Below are positions 6,321-14,711 of a stretch of 64,000 bases of DNA, in pieces (positions within the stretch are counted from its first letter, which is position 1; every line of letters begins with the position of its first letter). The DNA is taken from the NCBI RefSeq assembly GCF_014639315.1, contig NZ_BMFY01000001.1, positions 1-64,000 on the forward strand. The letters are read 5' to 3'. This DNA comes from Sediminivirga luteola (GTDB lineage: Bacteria; Actinomycetota; Actinomycetes; Actinomycetales; Brevibacteriaceae). The notes under the pieces were generated by a model, which was not told where the DNA came from, ran no database searches, and worked only from the letters and a program-made list of their open reading frames with translations. The position numbers were made by a program, and so were the translations under genes.

Positions 6321-8628
6321 GCATCGTGCGCAGCAGTGCCAAGGCCGCGTCCTTGTCCAATGGCTCGTTGCCATTGCCGCATTTGGGCGACTGCACGCAC
6401 GACGGGCAGCCGGAGACGCACTCGCACGCCTCGATCGCTTCCGCCGTGGCCTGCAGCCACTGCGGTGCATGCCCGGCACCGTGCTCCGCGAAACCCGCTC
6501 CACCGGGATGACCGTCGTAGATGAAGATGGTCGCCTGCCCCGTGTCGGCATGCCGGGCGGTGGAAACCCCGCCGATGTCCCAGCGGTCGCAGGTGGCGAA
6601 CAGCGGCAGGATGCCGATGGCGGCGTGCTCCGCCGCATGCACCGCGCCCGGGACGTCCGCCGCGTCGATGCCGGCGGTCTCCAGCACGTGTTCCGGCAGC
6701 GTCCACCAGACCGCGCGCGTCAGGAGCTCACGCGCCGGAAGCTCCAGCGGCTCCTCCGACAGCAGCTGGTTGCTCACCAGCTGCCGCCGCTGGAAGGACA
6801 CCACCTGGTCACTGACCTCCACCGCCCCGAAATGCAGCGAGACTCCCGAGTCCCACCGCCGCGTCCACTCGGTGCGCGCGATCCTGATGTCGGTGACGTT
6901 CCTGGCTTGCGTCGTGAAATCCGGGTAGCCCCGGGTCAGCAGCGCCGCCTTACCGTCCAGATCCAGCTCGTCCACCAGATAGGTGCGGCCCTGATGCACG
7001 TACACCGCGCCCGCATGGGCCTGGGCATGCGCGGCCGCCTCGTCCACCGTCCCGATCAGCGTCCCGGTGTCCGATTCGACCAGGCGGATCGTGCCGCCGC
7101 TGGAACGGATGCTGGTCAGGGCGCTGGCACGTTCCCGCTTGGTCCAGAACCAGCCTGCCGGGCGCCGTCGCAGGAAGCCGCGTTCGGTGAGGGTGTCCAC
7201 GAGGATCCGGGCATGCGGCCCGAAGGACGCGATGGCCTCCTCGGTCAGGGGCAGCTCCTCGGCGGCCGCCAGCAGATGCCCGGCCTGCACATGCGGGTTC
7301 CCGGGGTCGAAGACACAGGCCTCCACCGGGGCATCGAAGATGGCTCCGGGATGGTGCACCAGATACGTGTCCAGCGGATCGTCCCGCGCGATGAGCACCG
7401 CCGCCCATTCCCCGTCGGCAGCTCGCCCGCCTCCGCGGCCAGCCCGGCCCGCCTGCTGCCACAGGGACGCGCGGGTGCCCGGCCAGCCGCCGATGATGAC
7501 CGTGTCCAATCCCGAGATGTCGATGCCCAGTTCCAGGGCATTGGTCGAGGCCACGCCGAGCAACCGGCCCGAACGGAGTGCCTCCTCCACCAGCCGCCGC
7601 TCCTCGGGGAGGTACCCGCCACGATAGGCGGCGACCCGCGGTGTGAGGTCGGCATCCACGTCGGCGAGCAGACGCCGGGTCATATCGGCGATGGCCTCGG
7701 CGCCCCCGCGGGAGCGGACGAAGGCGATGCTGCGAGCGCCGGCACAGATCAGATCGGTCAATGCGCTCGCGGCCTCACCGATCACCCCGCGACGCGCAGG
7801 TGCCCCGTGCTCTCCCAGCCCGGGCAGCTGCGGCGGCTCCCACAGCACGAAGGCCCCGGCCGGGCGGGGCGAGCCGTCCTCGGTGACCGCCTCGCAGTCC
7901 GCGCCGATCAACCGGGAGAACGACTCCGCCGGTTCGGCGATGGTCGCCGAGGCCCCCAGGACGACCGGAGTCGCCCCGTAGTGGCCGAGCAGCCGGAGCA
8001 GCCGCCGAAGCACCAGCGCCACATGGGAGCCGAACATGCCGCGGTAGTGGTGGCACTCATCGACGATCACGTGCGTGCACCGCCGCAGCAGCGCCGACCA
8101 GCGGGCGTGACCGGGCAGCACGCTCGAATGCAGGATGTCCGGGTTCGTCAGCACGTAGTTGGCATGCTTGCGGATCCACTCCCGGTCCTCCTGCGAGGCG
8201 TCACCGTCCAGTCGCGCGGCGCGCAACCCGCGCAGCCGGAGCCCTTCCAGAGTCGAGAGCTGGTCGGCGGCCAGTGCCTTCGTCGGAGCCAGATAGAGGA
8301 CGGTCGCTCCCCGGCCGTCGGGAGCATCCAGACCGCGCATGATGCTGCTGAGCGAAGGAAGCAGGAACCCCGCGGACTTGCCCGAGGCGGTCCCGGTCGC
8401 GATGACGGTGTGCCGGCCCCCGAAGGCGTGTCCGGCCGCCTGAGCCTGATGCGACCACAGCTGCGGCATCCCCGCCTCTTCGAAGACTCGCCGGACCTCC
8501 GGATGCACTTCGGCAGGCCACGGCGCCGTGCGCGCGGCCCGCGCCGGCAGCCGCCGGATATGCCTGATCCGGTCCTCGCGTGCCCCGAAGCCGCCGATCA
8601 CGTCCAGAAGCGCATCAGCAGTCGGCAT
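6286..8628 (-). CDS. MrfA/Rv3649-type DEAD/DEAH helicase with DUF1998
   Basis: About 780 residues. A superfamily 2 helicase with Walker A ATGTASGKS, motif II VIVDECHHYRG, helicase C motifs 'ALELGIDISGLDTVIIGGWPG' and 'QQAGRAGRGG', and a C-terminal DUF1998 domain with a four-cysteine metal site (CVSGCPSCVQSPKCG). Members of this family (MrfA in Bacillus, Hrq1-like) act in repair of crosslink damage. Start ATG 8628 is preferred because a CAGAAT -10-like hexamer ends 7 nt upstream (leaderless pattern); ATG 8649 is the longer option with no convincing site. It converges on the pilus operon. Confidence 0.88.
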   Translation of the reverse strand: MPTADALLDVIGGFGAREDRIRHIRRLPARAARTAPWPAEVHPEVRRVFEEAGMPQLWSHQAQAAGHAFGGRHTVIATGTASGKSAGFLLPSLSSIMRGLDAPDGRGATVLYLAPTKALAADQLSTLEGLRLRGLRAARLDGDASQEDREWIRKHANYVLTNPDILHSSVLPGHARWSALLRRCTHVIVDECHHYRGMFGSHVALVLRRLLRLLGHYGATPVVLGASATIAEPAESFSRLIGADCEAVTEDGSPRPAGAFVLWEPPQLPGLGEHGAPARRGVIGEAASALTDLICAGARSIAFVRSRGGAEAIADMTRRLLADVDADLTPRVAAYRGGYLPEERRLVEEALRSGRLLGVASTNALELGIDISGLDTVIIGGWPGTRASLWQQAGRAGRGGGRAADGEWAAVLIARDDPLDTYLVHHPGAIFDAPVEACVFDPGNPHVQAGHLLAAAEELPLTEEAIASFGPHARILVDTLTERGFLRRRPAGWFWTKRERASALTSIRSSGGTIRLVESDTGTLIGTVDEAAAHAQAHAGAVYVHQGRTYLVDELDLDGKAALLTRGYPDFTTQARNVTDIRIARTEWTRRWDSGVSLHFGAVEVSDQVVSFQRRQLVSNQLLSEEPLELPARELLTRAVWWTLPEHVLETAGIDAADVPGAVHAAEHAAIGILPLFATCDRWDIGGVSTARHADTGQATIFIYDGHPGGAGFAEHGAGHAPQWLQATAEAIEACECVSGCPSCVQSPKCGNGNEPLDKDAALALLRTMLSGHRLPPPQQ

Positions 8629-8740
8629 GCGCCCTATTCTGGCACGCATCCCAGTCCCGGAGTCGCGGGCCTTCCATGCATCCCGGAGTGCCCAGCCCGC
8701 GATGATACGACTGCCCCGCCCACCTCGATAAGCGCCCCTC

Positions 8741-8790
8741 CCGTCAGCTATTCCGGTCGTGACTTCCGTCGGCTATTCCGTTCGTGAGCT
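8741..8790 (+). repeat. 25-bp imperfect tandem repeat
   Basis: Two adjacent 25-bp units, 8741-8765 and 8766-8790, share CCGTC-GCTATTCCG-TCGTGA with four differences. They lie in the divergent region between the helicase and the methyltransferase, about 130 bp before the latter's start. They may be regulatory direct repeats or simple replication slippage. Nothing else is evident between 8650 and 8900. Confidence 0.55.
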
Positions 8791-8908
8791 CAGTTCGGCT
8801 GCGGAACAGGTGTTCGTGATCGATCGCGCAGGCGTTTCCGGGAGCCCTGCCGAGACCAGAAAGTTACGGGGAGCCCGTCCGTGCTGGAGGCGTGCCTCGC
8901 CCGGCGTA

Positions 8909-8914
8909 TAGGCT
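8909..8914 (+). promoter_or_regulatory. Leaderless -10 (TAGGCT) of methyltransferase
   Basis: TAGGCT is followed by 7 nt and then ATG 8922. This TANNNT-N7-ATG spacing puts the transcription start on or next to the start codon and decides the start over GTG 8892. Confidence 0.55.
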
Positions 8915-8921
8915 CGAGGGC

Positions 8922-10886
8922 ATGCCCGAGACCCCTTCCGAGCAGCCGACGAGCGCGGACGACATCGTTACCGCGGCCCTCGTCGAGGTGCGCGGACTGC
9001 TGGTTGCCCACGAATACGACCGCGCCGGCGTTGCCGAGCTCCTGGGTGAAGACGCGCTGCAGGCGCTGGAGGAACAGGATCCCAGCGCCGCCCGCCGGGC
9101 GCTGCGTCCGGCGCTGTTCCCGCAGTTGAACGGCAATCTGACCGAGGCGTGGGTGCCGCTGCTTCCCCGGGCAGTCCTGATCGCGCTCTTCCTCATCCGT
9201 GTGCCGGTCTCCGCCGGCCATCTCCGCGCTGCCCTCGGCGCCGACACCCTCAACCGGCTCCGCGATGCCGGGCTGATCGCCGAAGCCACGGCCGAGGAGA
9301 TCCGCGCCGCCACCGGCGCATCGTCCGCAGTGACCGACGCCCCGCCTGGCGCGGCCCGGACCTCGCCAGCAGGCACCGCTGAGACAGCTGCCGAGGTCTC
9401 CCCGGGCTCGCCCGATATGGAGGCCTCGCCAGCAACCGCTGGTGCCGGCGCAGACGGCGCAAGCGAGACAGAAGAGCATTTCGTCGGCGCGTTCCGCATC
9501 GTGCCGGAGGTGCTTCCGGCCGCGGTTCGATCCGCGCTGTCCGCCGTGGCACCGGCCGGGAACGCAGACGGACCACCGGCATGGGAGGCGCCCGCCCCGG
9601 CCGGTCCGCACGACCTTCTCATCGCCTCCGACTGGGACACCGGGACCCGCCCCGGCCGGCTGCCGGCGGACCACGTCCTCGGCGTCGGACGGGCCACCCG
9701 GACCCTCGCCGAGATCACCGAGCGCGAACCCGTCGGCACCCTGCTCGACCTGGGCACAGGCTGCGGTTACCACGCGCTGCTGGCGACATGGCACGCCGAG
9801 CAGGTGATCGGTACCGACGTCTCCGATCGGGCGCTGCGGTTCGCTCGCTGGAATCTGCTGCTCAACGAGGGCAGGCTCCCGCACACCAGGATCGAGTTCC
9901 GCGAAGGGTCGATGTTCGACCCCCTCGACGGGCCGGTCGACCAGATCGTCTCCAACCCGCCGTTCGTCATCACCCCGCGGGGCACTGGCCGGGCGGTGTA
10001 CGAGTACCGGGACGCAGGCCGGACCGGTGATGAGATCGTCGCCGCCATCCTGCGCGGAGCGGGTGCCCGGCTCACCCCCGGCGGCACCGCCCAGCTGCTG
10101 GCGAACTGGGAATACCGGGACGAGCAGCGGACCTCCCGCCGGCCAGGGGAAACCTCCGCAGCCGAGCCGGACGAGCGGCCGGCACGCCAGCCGGAGCAGG
10201 AGGCCGGGGACGAGCGGACCCAGGACGCCGCCCCAGCACTGGCGATGCTCGCGCAGGCCGAGGTCCCCACGCACGGTCTGATCGTCGAACGCGAGGTGCT
10301 CAGCCCGCTGCGCTACGCGCAGACCTGGATCCGCGACGCCGGCGAGGAACGCGGCAGCGCCAGCTGGCAGCGTGCCCTCGATGACTGGCTCGACGACTTC
10401 GCCGCACGCGGCGTCACCGGCATCGGCCTGGGCTGGGTCCTCCTCCAGCGGCCTGACGAGGAAGCCGAGCGCGCCGTCCACCGGGCCGAGCGCGTCACCA
10501 CCCCGGCGCCGCAGGACGGCACCCTGGGAGTCCAGCTGGCGGCCCGGCTGCGGGCCGGGATCTGGCTGGAGGGGATGAGCCAGGACGAGCTGATGGGCTT
10601 GCGGCTGCGCGTCGCCGACGACGTCACCGACGAGCGGCATTTCTGGCCCGGGCGAGGCGAGCCCAGCGCGCTCCTGCTGAGACAGGGCGGAGGAATAGGT
10701 GCTACTGTCCCTTCTGACACCGCCCTATCAGGGTTGGTCGGGGCCAGTGACGGCGAACTCACGGTCGGTCAGCTGGCCACCGCGCTCGCCGGGTTACTCG
10801 ACGTCGACGCCCGTGACCTGTCGGACCAGCTCGATGGGCAGGTACGCAGGCTCATCGCCCTGGGCCTGCTCCGGCTTGAGCGGTGA
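8922..10886 (+). CDS. Class I SAM-dependent methyltransferase, large form
   Basis: 654 residues. An N-terminal helical domain (DUF7059-like) is followed by a Rossmann methyltransferase with motif I 'LLDLGTGCGYHALL' near residue 274, an acidic 'VIGTDVSDRAL' strand end, and SNPPF at 344-348, the catalytic motif of N-methyltransferases of the PrmC/RsmC class. A C-terminal winged-helix-like domain closes the protein. It is the conserved neighbour of topA in actinobacteria. Two low-complexity inserts (about residues 133-185 and 408-440) enlarge it. The substrate is unknown; rRNA or a protein glutamine is possible. Confidence 0.82.
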   Translation: MPETPSEQPTSADDIVTAALVEVRGLLVAHEYDRAGVAELLGEDALQALEEQDPSAARRALRPALFPQLNGNLTEAWVPLLPRAVLIALFLIRVPVSAGHLRAALGADTLNRLRDAGLIAEATAEEIRAATGASSAVTDAPPGAARTSPAGTAETAAEVSPGSPDMEASPATAGAGADGASETEEHFVGAFRIVPEVLPAAVRSALSAVAPAGNADGPPAWEAPAPAGPHDLLIASDWDTGTRPGRLPADHVLGVGRATRTLAEITEREPVGTLLDLGTGCGYHALLATWHAEQVIGTDVSDRALRFARWNLLLNEGRLPHTRIEFREGSMFDPLDGPVDQIVSNPPFVITPRGTGRAVYEYRDAGRTGDEIVAAILRGAGARLTPGGTAQLLANWEYRDEQRTSRRPGETSAAEPDERPARQPEQEAGDERTQDAAPALAMLAQAEVPTHGLIVEREVLSPLRYAQTWIRDAGEERGSASWQRALDDWLDDFAARGVTGIGLGWVLLQRPDEEAERAVHRAERVTTPAPQDGTLGVQLAARLRAGIWLEGMSQDELMGLRLRVADDVTDERHFWPGRGEPSALLLRQGGGIGATVPSDTALSGLVGASDGELTVGQLATALAGLLDVDARDLSDQLDGQVRRLIALGLLRLER

Positions 10887-11054
10887 GCACACAGATGAGA
10901 CGAGCCCGCTCGGCTGGCGTACCCCGGAGATGACCTGTCCCCCGGCTTCGCTAGCCTTGAGGGAGCATCCGGGCAGCAAGAGGATGCGGACGCGTCGCGC
11001 AGAAACAGAACGCACGGACGGCGAGGAGCCGCCTGCGTGGAAGGAAGTCAACAC

Positions 11055-13781
11055 GTGCCAGCACGCAAGGCCCAGAGCCCCCGTCGATTGGTGATCGTCG
11101 AGTCGCCCACCAAGGCTCGCACCATCGTCGGCTACCTCGGCGACGGCTTCGACGTGGAGGCGTCCGTCGGCCATATCCGTGACCTTCCTCAGCCCTCCGA
11201 GCTGCCCGAATCCCTGAAGAAGGGGCCCTACGGCAAGTTCGCCGTCAACGTCGAGGACGGGTTCGAGCCCTACTACCGCGTCGATCCGGGCAAGAAGAAG
11301 AAGGTCGCGGAGCTGAAGAAGCTCCTGGCCGACGCCGACGAGCTCTACCTGGCCACCGATGAGGACCGGGAGGGAGAGGCCATCGCCTGGCACCTCCGCG
11401 AGGTGCTCAAGCCCAAGGTCCCGGTCAAGCGCATGGTCTTCCACGAGATCACCCGCGAGGCCATCTCCCGGGCACTGGAGAACACCAGGGAGATCGACGA
11501 GGACCTCGTCGATGCGCAGGAGACCCGGCGCATCCTCGACCGCCTCTACGGCTACGAGATCTCCCCGCTGCTGTGGCGCAAGGTCCGGCCCGGCCTGTCC
11601 GCAGGCCGCGTCCAGTCCGTCGCCACCCGCCTGGTGGTCGAGCGCGAACGCGAGCGGATGGCGTTCGTCGCCGCGGACTACTGGGACCTCACCGCCGAGC
11701 TGGCACCGGCGACGGGCGACGAGCAGGACAACGCTTTCCGGTCGCGGCTCGTCGCGGTCGACGGCGCCAAGGTGGCCACCGGCCGGGACTTCACCGACGC
11801 GGGCCAGCTGAAGAAGAACTCCAAGGCGACCGTCCTGGATCAGGAGACCACCGAACGCGTCGCCCGCGCCCTGGAGGGCCTGCCGGCCGGCTCGGTGACG
11901 GTGGCCCAGGTCGAGAGCAAGCCCTACACGCGCCGTCCGGCCGCGCCTTTCACCACCTCCACCCTGCAGCAGGAAGCCAGCCGGAAGCTCCGCTTCTCCG
12001 CCCGGCAGACGATGCGGGTGGCGCAGTCGCTGTACGAGAACGGCTACATCACCTACATGCGTACCGACTCCTCGGCGTTGTCCCAGCAGGCAGTGCAGGC
12101 CGCGCGCGGGCAGATCACCGAGCTGTACGGCGCCGAGTTCGTCCCGGCCAAGCCGAGGATCTACCAGGGCAAGTCCAAGGGCGCGCAGGAAGCGCACGAG
12201 GCGATCCGGCCGGCGGGCGATTCCTTCCGCACCCCGGCGCAGGTGGCCGGCACCCTCAAGGGTGACGACTTCCGCCTCTACGACCTGATCTGGAAGCGCA
12301 CCGTCGCCTCGCAGATGGAGGATGCCAAGGGCAAGACCGCGTCCCTGCGCCTGAGCGCCGAGACCGGCCTGAAGGACGGGCCCTCTCAGGTGGAGCTGGC
12401 CGCCTCTGGCACGGTCATCACCTTCCGCGGCTTCCTGGCCGCCTATGAGGAAGGCCGCGACGCGGACCGCTACGAGGACGGGCAGAAGGAAGCCCGGCTG
12501 CCCCAGGTGGCCGAGGGCGACACGCTCAACATCCTCGAGGTCGCCCCGGAAGGCCACCAGACCTCACCGCCACCGCGATACACGGAGGCGAGCCTGGTCA
12601 AGCGCCTGGAAGAGCTGGGCATCGGCCGTCCGTCCACCTACGCGGCTACCATCTCCACGATCCAGGACCGCGGCTACGTCACCACCCGCGGGAACGCCCT
12701 CGTGCCCAGCTGGCTGGCGTTCTCCGTCGTCGGCCTCCTGGAGCGCTACCTGGACTCCTACGTGGACTATGAGTTCACCGCTGACCTGGAGGCCGAGCTG
12801 GACCGCATCGCGGCCGGCCAGGACGACCGCAACGAGTGGCTGCAGCGGTTCTACTTCGGCGACGACGGCCGCATCGGCCTCAAACCGACCGTGGAGGACC
12901 TGGGCGAGATCGACGCCCGCGCGGTGAACTCGGTGCCGATCGACGAGGGCGTCGTGCTGCGCGTGGGCAGGTACGGGCCGTATCTGGAGGCCGCCGGCGA
13001 GGACGGCGAGCCCAAGCGCGCCTCCATCCCGGAAGACCTCGCTCCCGACGAGCTGACGGCGGAGAAGGCCCGCGAGCTGCTGGAGAAGCAGGACACCGGG
13101 GAACGCGTGCTCGGCGAGGACCCGGAGACCGGCCGCACCATCGTGGCCACCTCCGGCCGTTTCGGTCCGTATGTGACCGAGAAGCTGGAGGAGGACCAGC
13201 CGGCGCGGGGGCGCGGCGCCAAGAAGGTCAAGCCCCGCACGGCCTCCCTGTTCAAGGACATGGACCTGGAGACCATCACCCTGGAGCAGGCGCTCAAACT
13301 CCTGTCCCTGCCGCGCGAGGTGGGCGTGGACCCGGAGAGCGGCGAGGTCATCACGGCCCAGAACGGCCGCTACGGCCCCTACCTGAAGAAGGGCACGGAC
13401 TCCCGCTCACTGGAGCGCGAGGACCAGATCTTCGAGATCACCCTCGACGAGGCGCTGAAGATCTACGCTGAGCCCAAGCGGCGTGGCCGTGCTGCATCGG
13501 CGGCGTTGAAGGAACTGGGCACGGACCCCGTCTCGGAGAAGCCGGTGGTGGTCAAGGACGGCCGGTTCGGTCCCTACGTCACGGACGGGACCACCAACGC
13601 CACCCTGCGCAAAGACGACTCGGTCGAGGACATCACCCTTGAACGCGCCGCCGAGCTGCTGGCGGAGAAGCGGGCCAAGGGCCCCGCCAAGCGGAAGACC
13701 ACGGCGCGCAAGACCAGCGCCGCCAAGAAGACGACGACCAAGAAGACCACGAGCACCCGGAAGACGGCCGCCAAGAGCTGA
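11055..13781 (+). CDS. topA: DNA topoisomerase I
   Basis: 908 residues; relaxes negative supercoils by single-strand passage. GTG 11055 is the start, with GGAAGGAAG ending about 7 nt upstream. The TOPRIM domain opens with RRLVIVESPTKART and contains DEDREGEAIAWHL. The active-site tyrosine is in GYITYMRTDSS (Tyr334). The C-terminal half has several actinobacterial repeats 'GRYGPYL / GRFGPYV' instead of zinc fingers, and ends in a Lys/Thr-rich tail of about 35 residues that in mycobacteria binds DNA. Length and motifs are complete. TAGCCT at 10954 is a possible -10, giving a leader of about 90 nt. Confidence 0.97.
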   Translation: MPARKAQSPRRLVIVESPTKARTIVGYLGDGFDVEASVGHIRDLPQPSELPESLKKGPYGKFAVNVEDGFEPYYRVDPGKKKKVAELKKLLADADELYLATDEDREGEAIAWHLREVLKPKVPVKRMVFHEITREAISRALENTREIDEDLVDAQETRRILDRLYGYEISPLLWRKVRPGLSAGRVQSVATRLVVERERERMAFVAADYWDLTAELAPATGDEQDNAFRSRLVAVDGAKVATGRDFTDAGQLKKNSKATVLDQETTERVARALEGLPAGSVTVAQVESKPYTRRPAAPFTTSTLQQEASRKLRFSARQTMRVAQSLYENGYITYMRTDSSALSQQAVQAARGQITELYGAEFVPAKPRIYQGKSKGAQEAHEAIRPAGDSFRTPAQVAGTLKGDDFRLYDLIWKRTVASQMEDAKGKTASLRLSAETGLKDGPSQVELAASGTVITFRGFLAAYEEGRDADRYEDGQKEARLPQVAEGDTLNILEVAPEGHQTSPPPRYTEASLVKRLEELGIGRPSTYAATISTIQDRGYVTTRGNALVPSWLAFSVVGLLERYLDSYVDYEFTADLEAELDRIAAGQDDRNEWLQRFYFGDDGRIGLKPTVEDLGEIDARAVNSVPIDEGVVLRVGRYGPYLEAAGEDGEPKRASIPEDLAPDELTAEKARELLEKQDTGERVLGEDPETGRTIVATSGRFGPYVTEKLEEDQPARGRGAKKVKPRTASLFKDMDLETITLEQALKLLSLPREVGVDPESGEVITAQNGRYGPYLKKGTDSRSLEREDQIFEITLDEALKIYAEPKRRGRAASAALKELGTDPVSEKPVVVKDGRFGPYVTDGTTNATLRKDDSVEDITLERAAELLAEKRAKGPAKRKTTARKTSAAKKTTTKKTTSTRKTAAKS

Positions 13782-13836
13782 AGCGCCTGTCCGCCCTGCC
13801 CCGGCAGTACGGTCGTGGTGTTCGTGCCGTGCGCCG

Positions 13837-14646
13837 CTACCGCCGGGGCTCGCCGGGTGCTGCCGGCTGCACCGGCTGCCGGCCACGCGGCCGATGCGGG
13901 GGTATCTCGTGCCGGGCCAGATGCGCCCGGGCGGCGTCGATCACCTCTGCGTCCACGGCTCCGCGGCTCAGGGTCCAGCGGCGCGCGTATTCGCCGATGA
14001 CCGCCGCGGCGACGGCATCCACGGTCACCCCGGGCGCGGTCTCGGTGATGCTGCCGCCGGTGGCGGGGTCCCAGTCCAGGTCCAGTGCGGCGTAGACATC
14101 GGTGAGGACCGCGCGGATGGGAGCCGGATCGGTCACCACGATGGAGGACGAGAACAGGAACCCGCCCTTGACCACGCGTTGCGCGGTGCCGATGATCTTC
14201 ACCCGTCCCGCGGCATTGACGCTGTGCTCGCCCGGGCAGTACTCCCCGGGCACCGGTCCCAGCCGTGCATCGACGCCGAGGCCTCGCAGCGCCCGGACGT
14301 ACTGCTCGCCGAACCGCTCGAACCGCCCCCGCGTATCCGCGAGGAAACTATCGTCCGGCTCGATGTGGTCGATCACGAGACTGCCCTCGTGGTACGCGGC
14401 GGCACGACCTCCAGGCCCGCGCAGCACCGGCGTGAAGCCGTGCGCGCGGGCGGCCTCGGCAGCCGCCTGGAACCCCGGCAGCAGCCGGTCCCGGGCGCCG
14501 AAAGCCACCGTCGGGCGTGGCCGGTAGACCCTCAGCAGCGGCCCCTCCTGCCCGCGCTGGACCCGGCGCAGCAGCTCGATCCCCATCGACAGCGCCAGCG
14601 CCGGCGCCACGGCCTCCTCGCCGGTCAGCAGACGCATCGGGGTCAT
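13837..14646 (-). CDS. Lipoate-protein ligase A family protein
   Basis: 269 residues. The protein has the biotin/lipoate ligase fold with a 'LRVYRPRPTVAFGARDRLLPG' entry, a 'RGPGGRAAAYHEGSLVIDH' glycine-rich loop equivalent to the RR-GGG-VYH loop of LplA, and a 'VKIIGTAQRVVKGGFLFSSSIVV' strand pair containing the catalytic lysine position (GR-VKIIGTAQR). The family attaches lipoate or octanoate to carrier lysines. The first arginine of the LplA loop is changed (LRGPGGRAAA), so the exact substrate is open. ATG 14646 has TATCCT 8 nt upstream, compatible with a leaderless start. Convergent with topA. Confidence 0.8.
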   Translation of the reverse strand: MTPMRLLTGEEAVAPALALSMGIELLRRVQRGQEGPLLRVYRPRPTVAFGARDRLLPGFQAAAEAARAHGFTPVLRGPGGRAAAYHEGSLVIDHIEPDDSFLADTRGRFERFGEQYVRALRGLGVDARLGPVPGEYCPGEHSVNAAGRVKIIGTAQRVVKGGFLFSSSIVVTDPAPIRAVLTDVYAALDLDWDPATGGSITETAPGVTVDAVAAAVIGEYARRWTLSRGAVDAEVIDAARAHLARHEIPPHRPRGRQPVQPAAPGEPRR

Positions 14647-14699
14647 GCTTCACAAGGATAATCCAGTCACCGGGAGAGCCTGGCGTCCGTGCCGCCGCG

Positions 14700-14705
14700 T
14701 ACCCT
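14700..14705 (+). promoter_or_regulatory. Leaderless -10 (TACCCT) of tmk fusion
   Basis: TACCCT is followed by 6 nt and ATG 14712. No Shine-Dalgarno is present. This supports ATG 14712 rather than the long in-frame extension that reaches back into the divergent ligase gene. Confidence 0.55.
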
Positions 14706-14711
14706 GGTGAC

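Noticed and set aside
6157-8787. 876-codon open frame antisense to the helicase gene
   Set aside because: Arg/Pro/Gly shadow composition, no domain; the minus strand encodes an intact DEAD/DEAH helicase.
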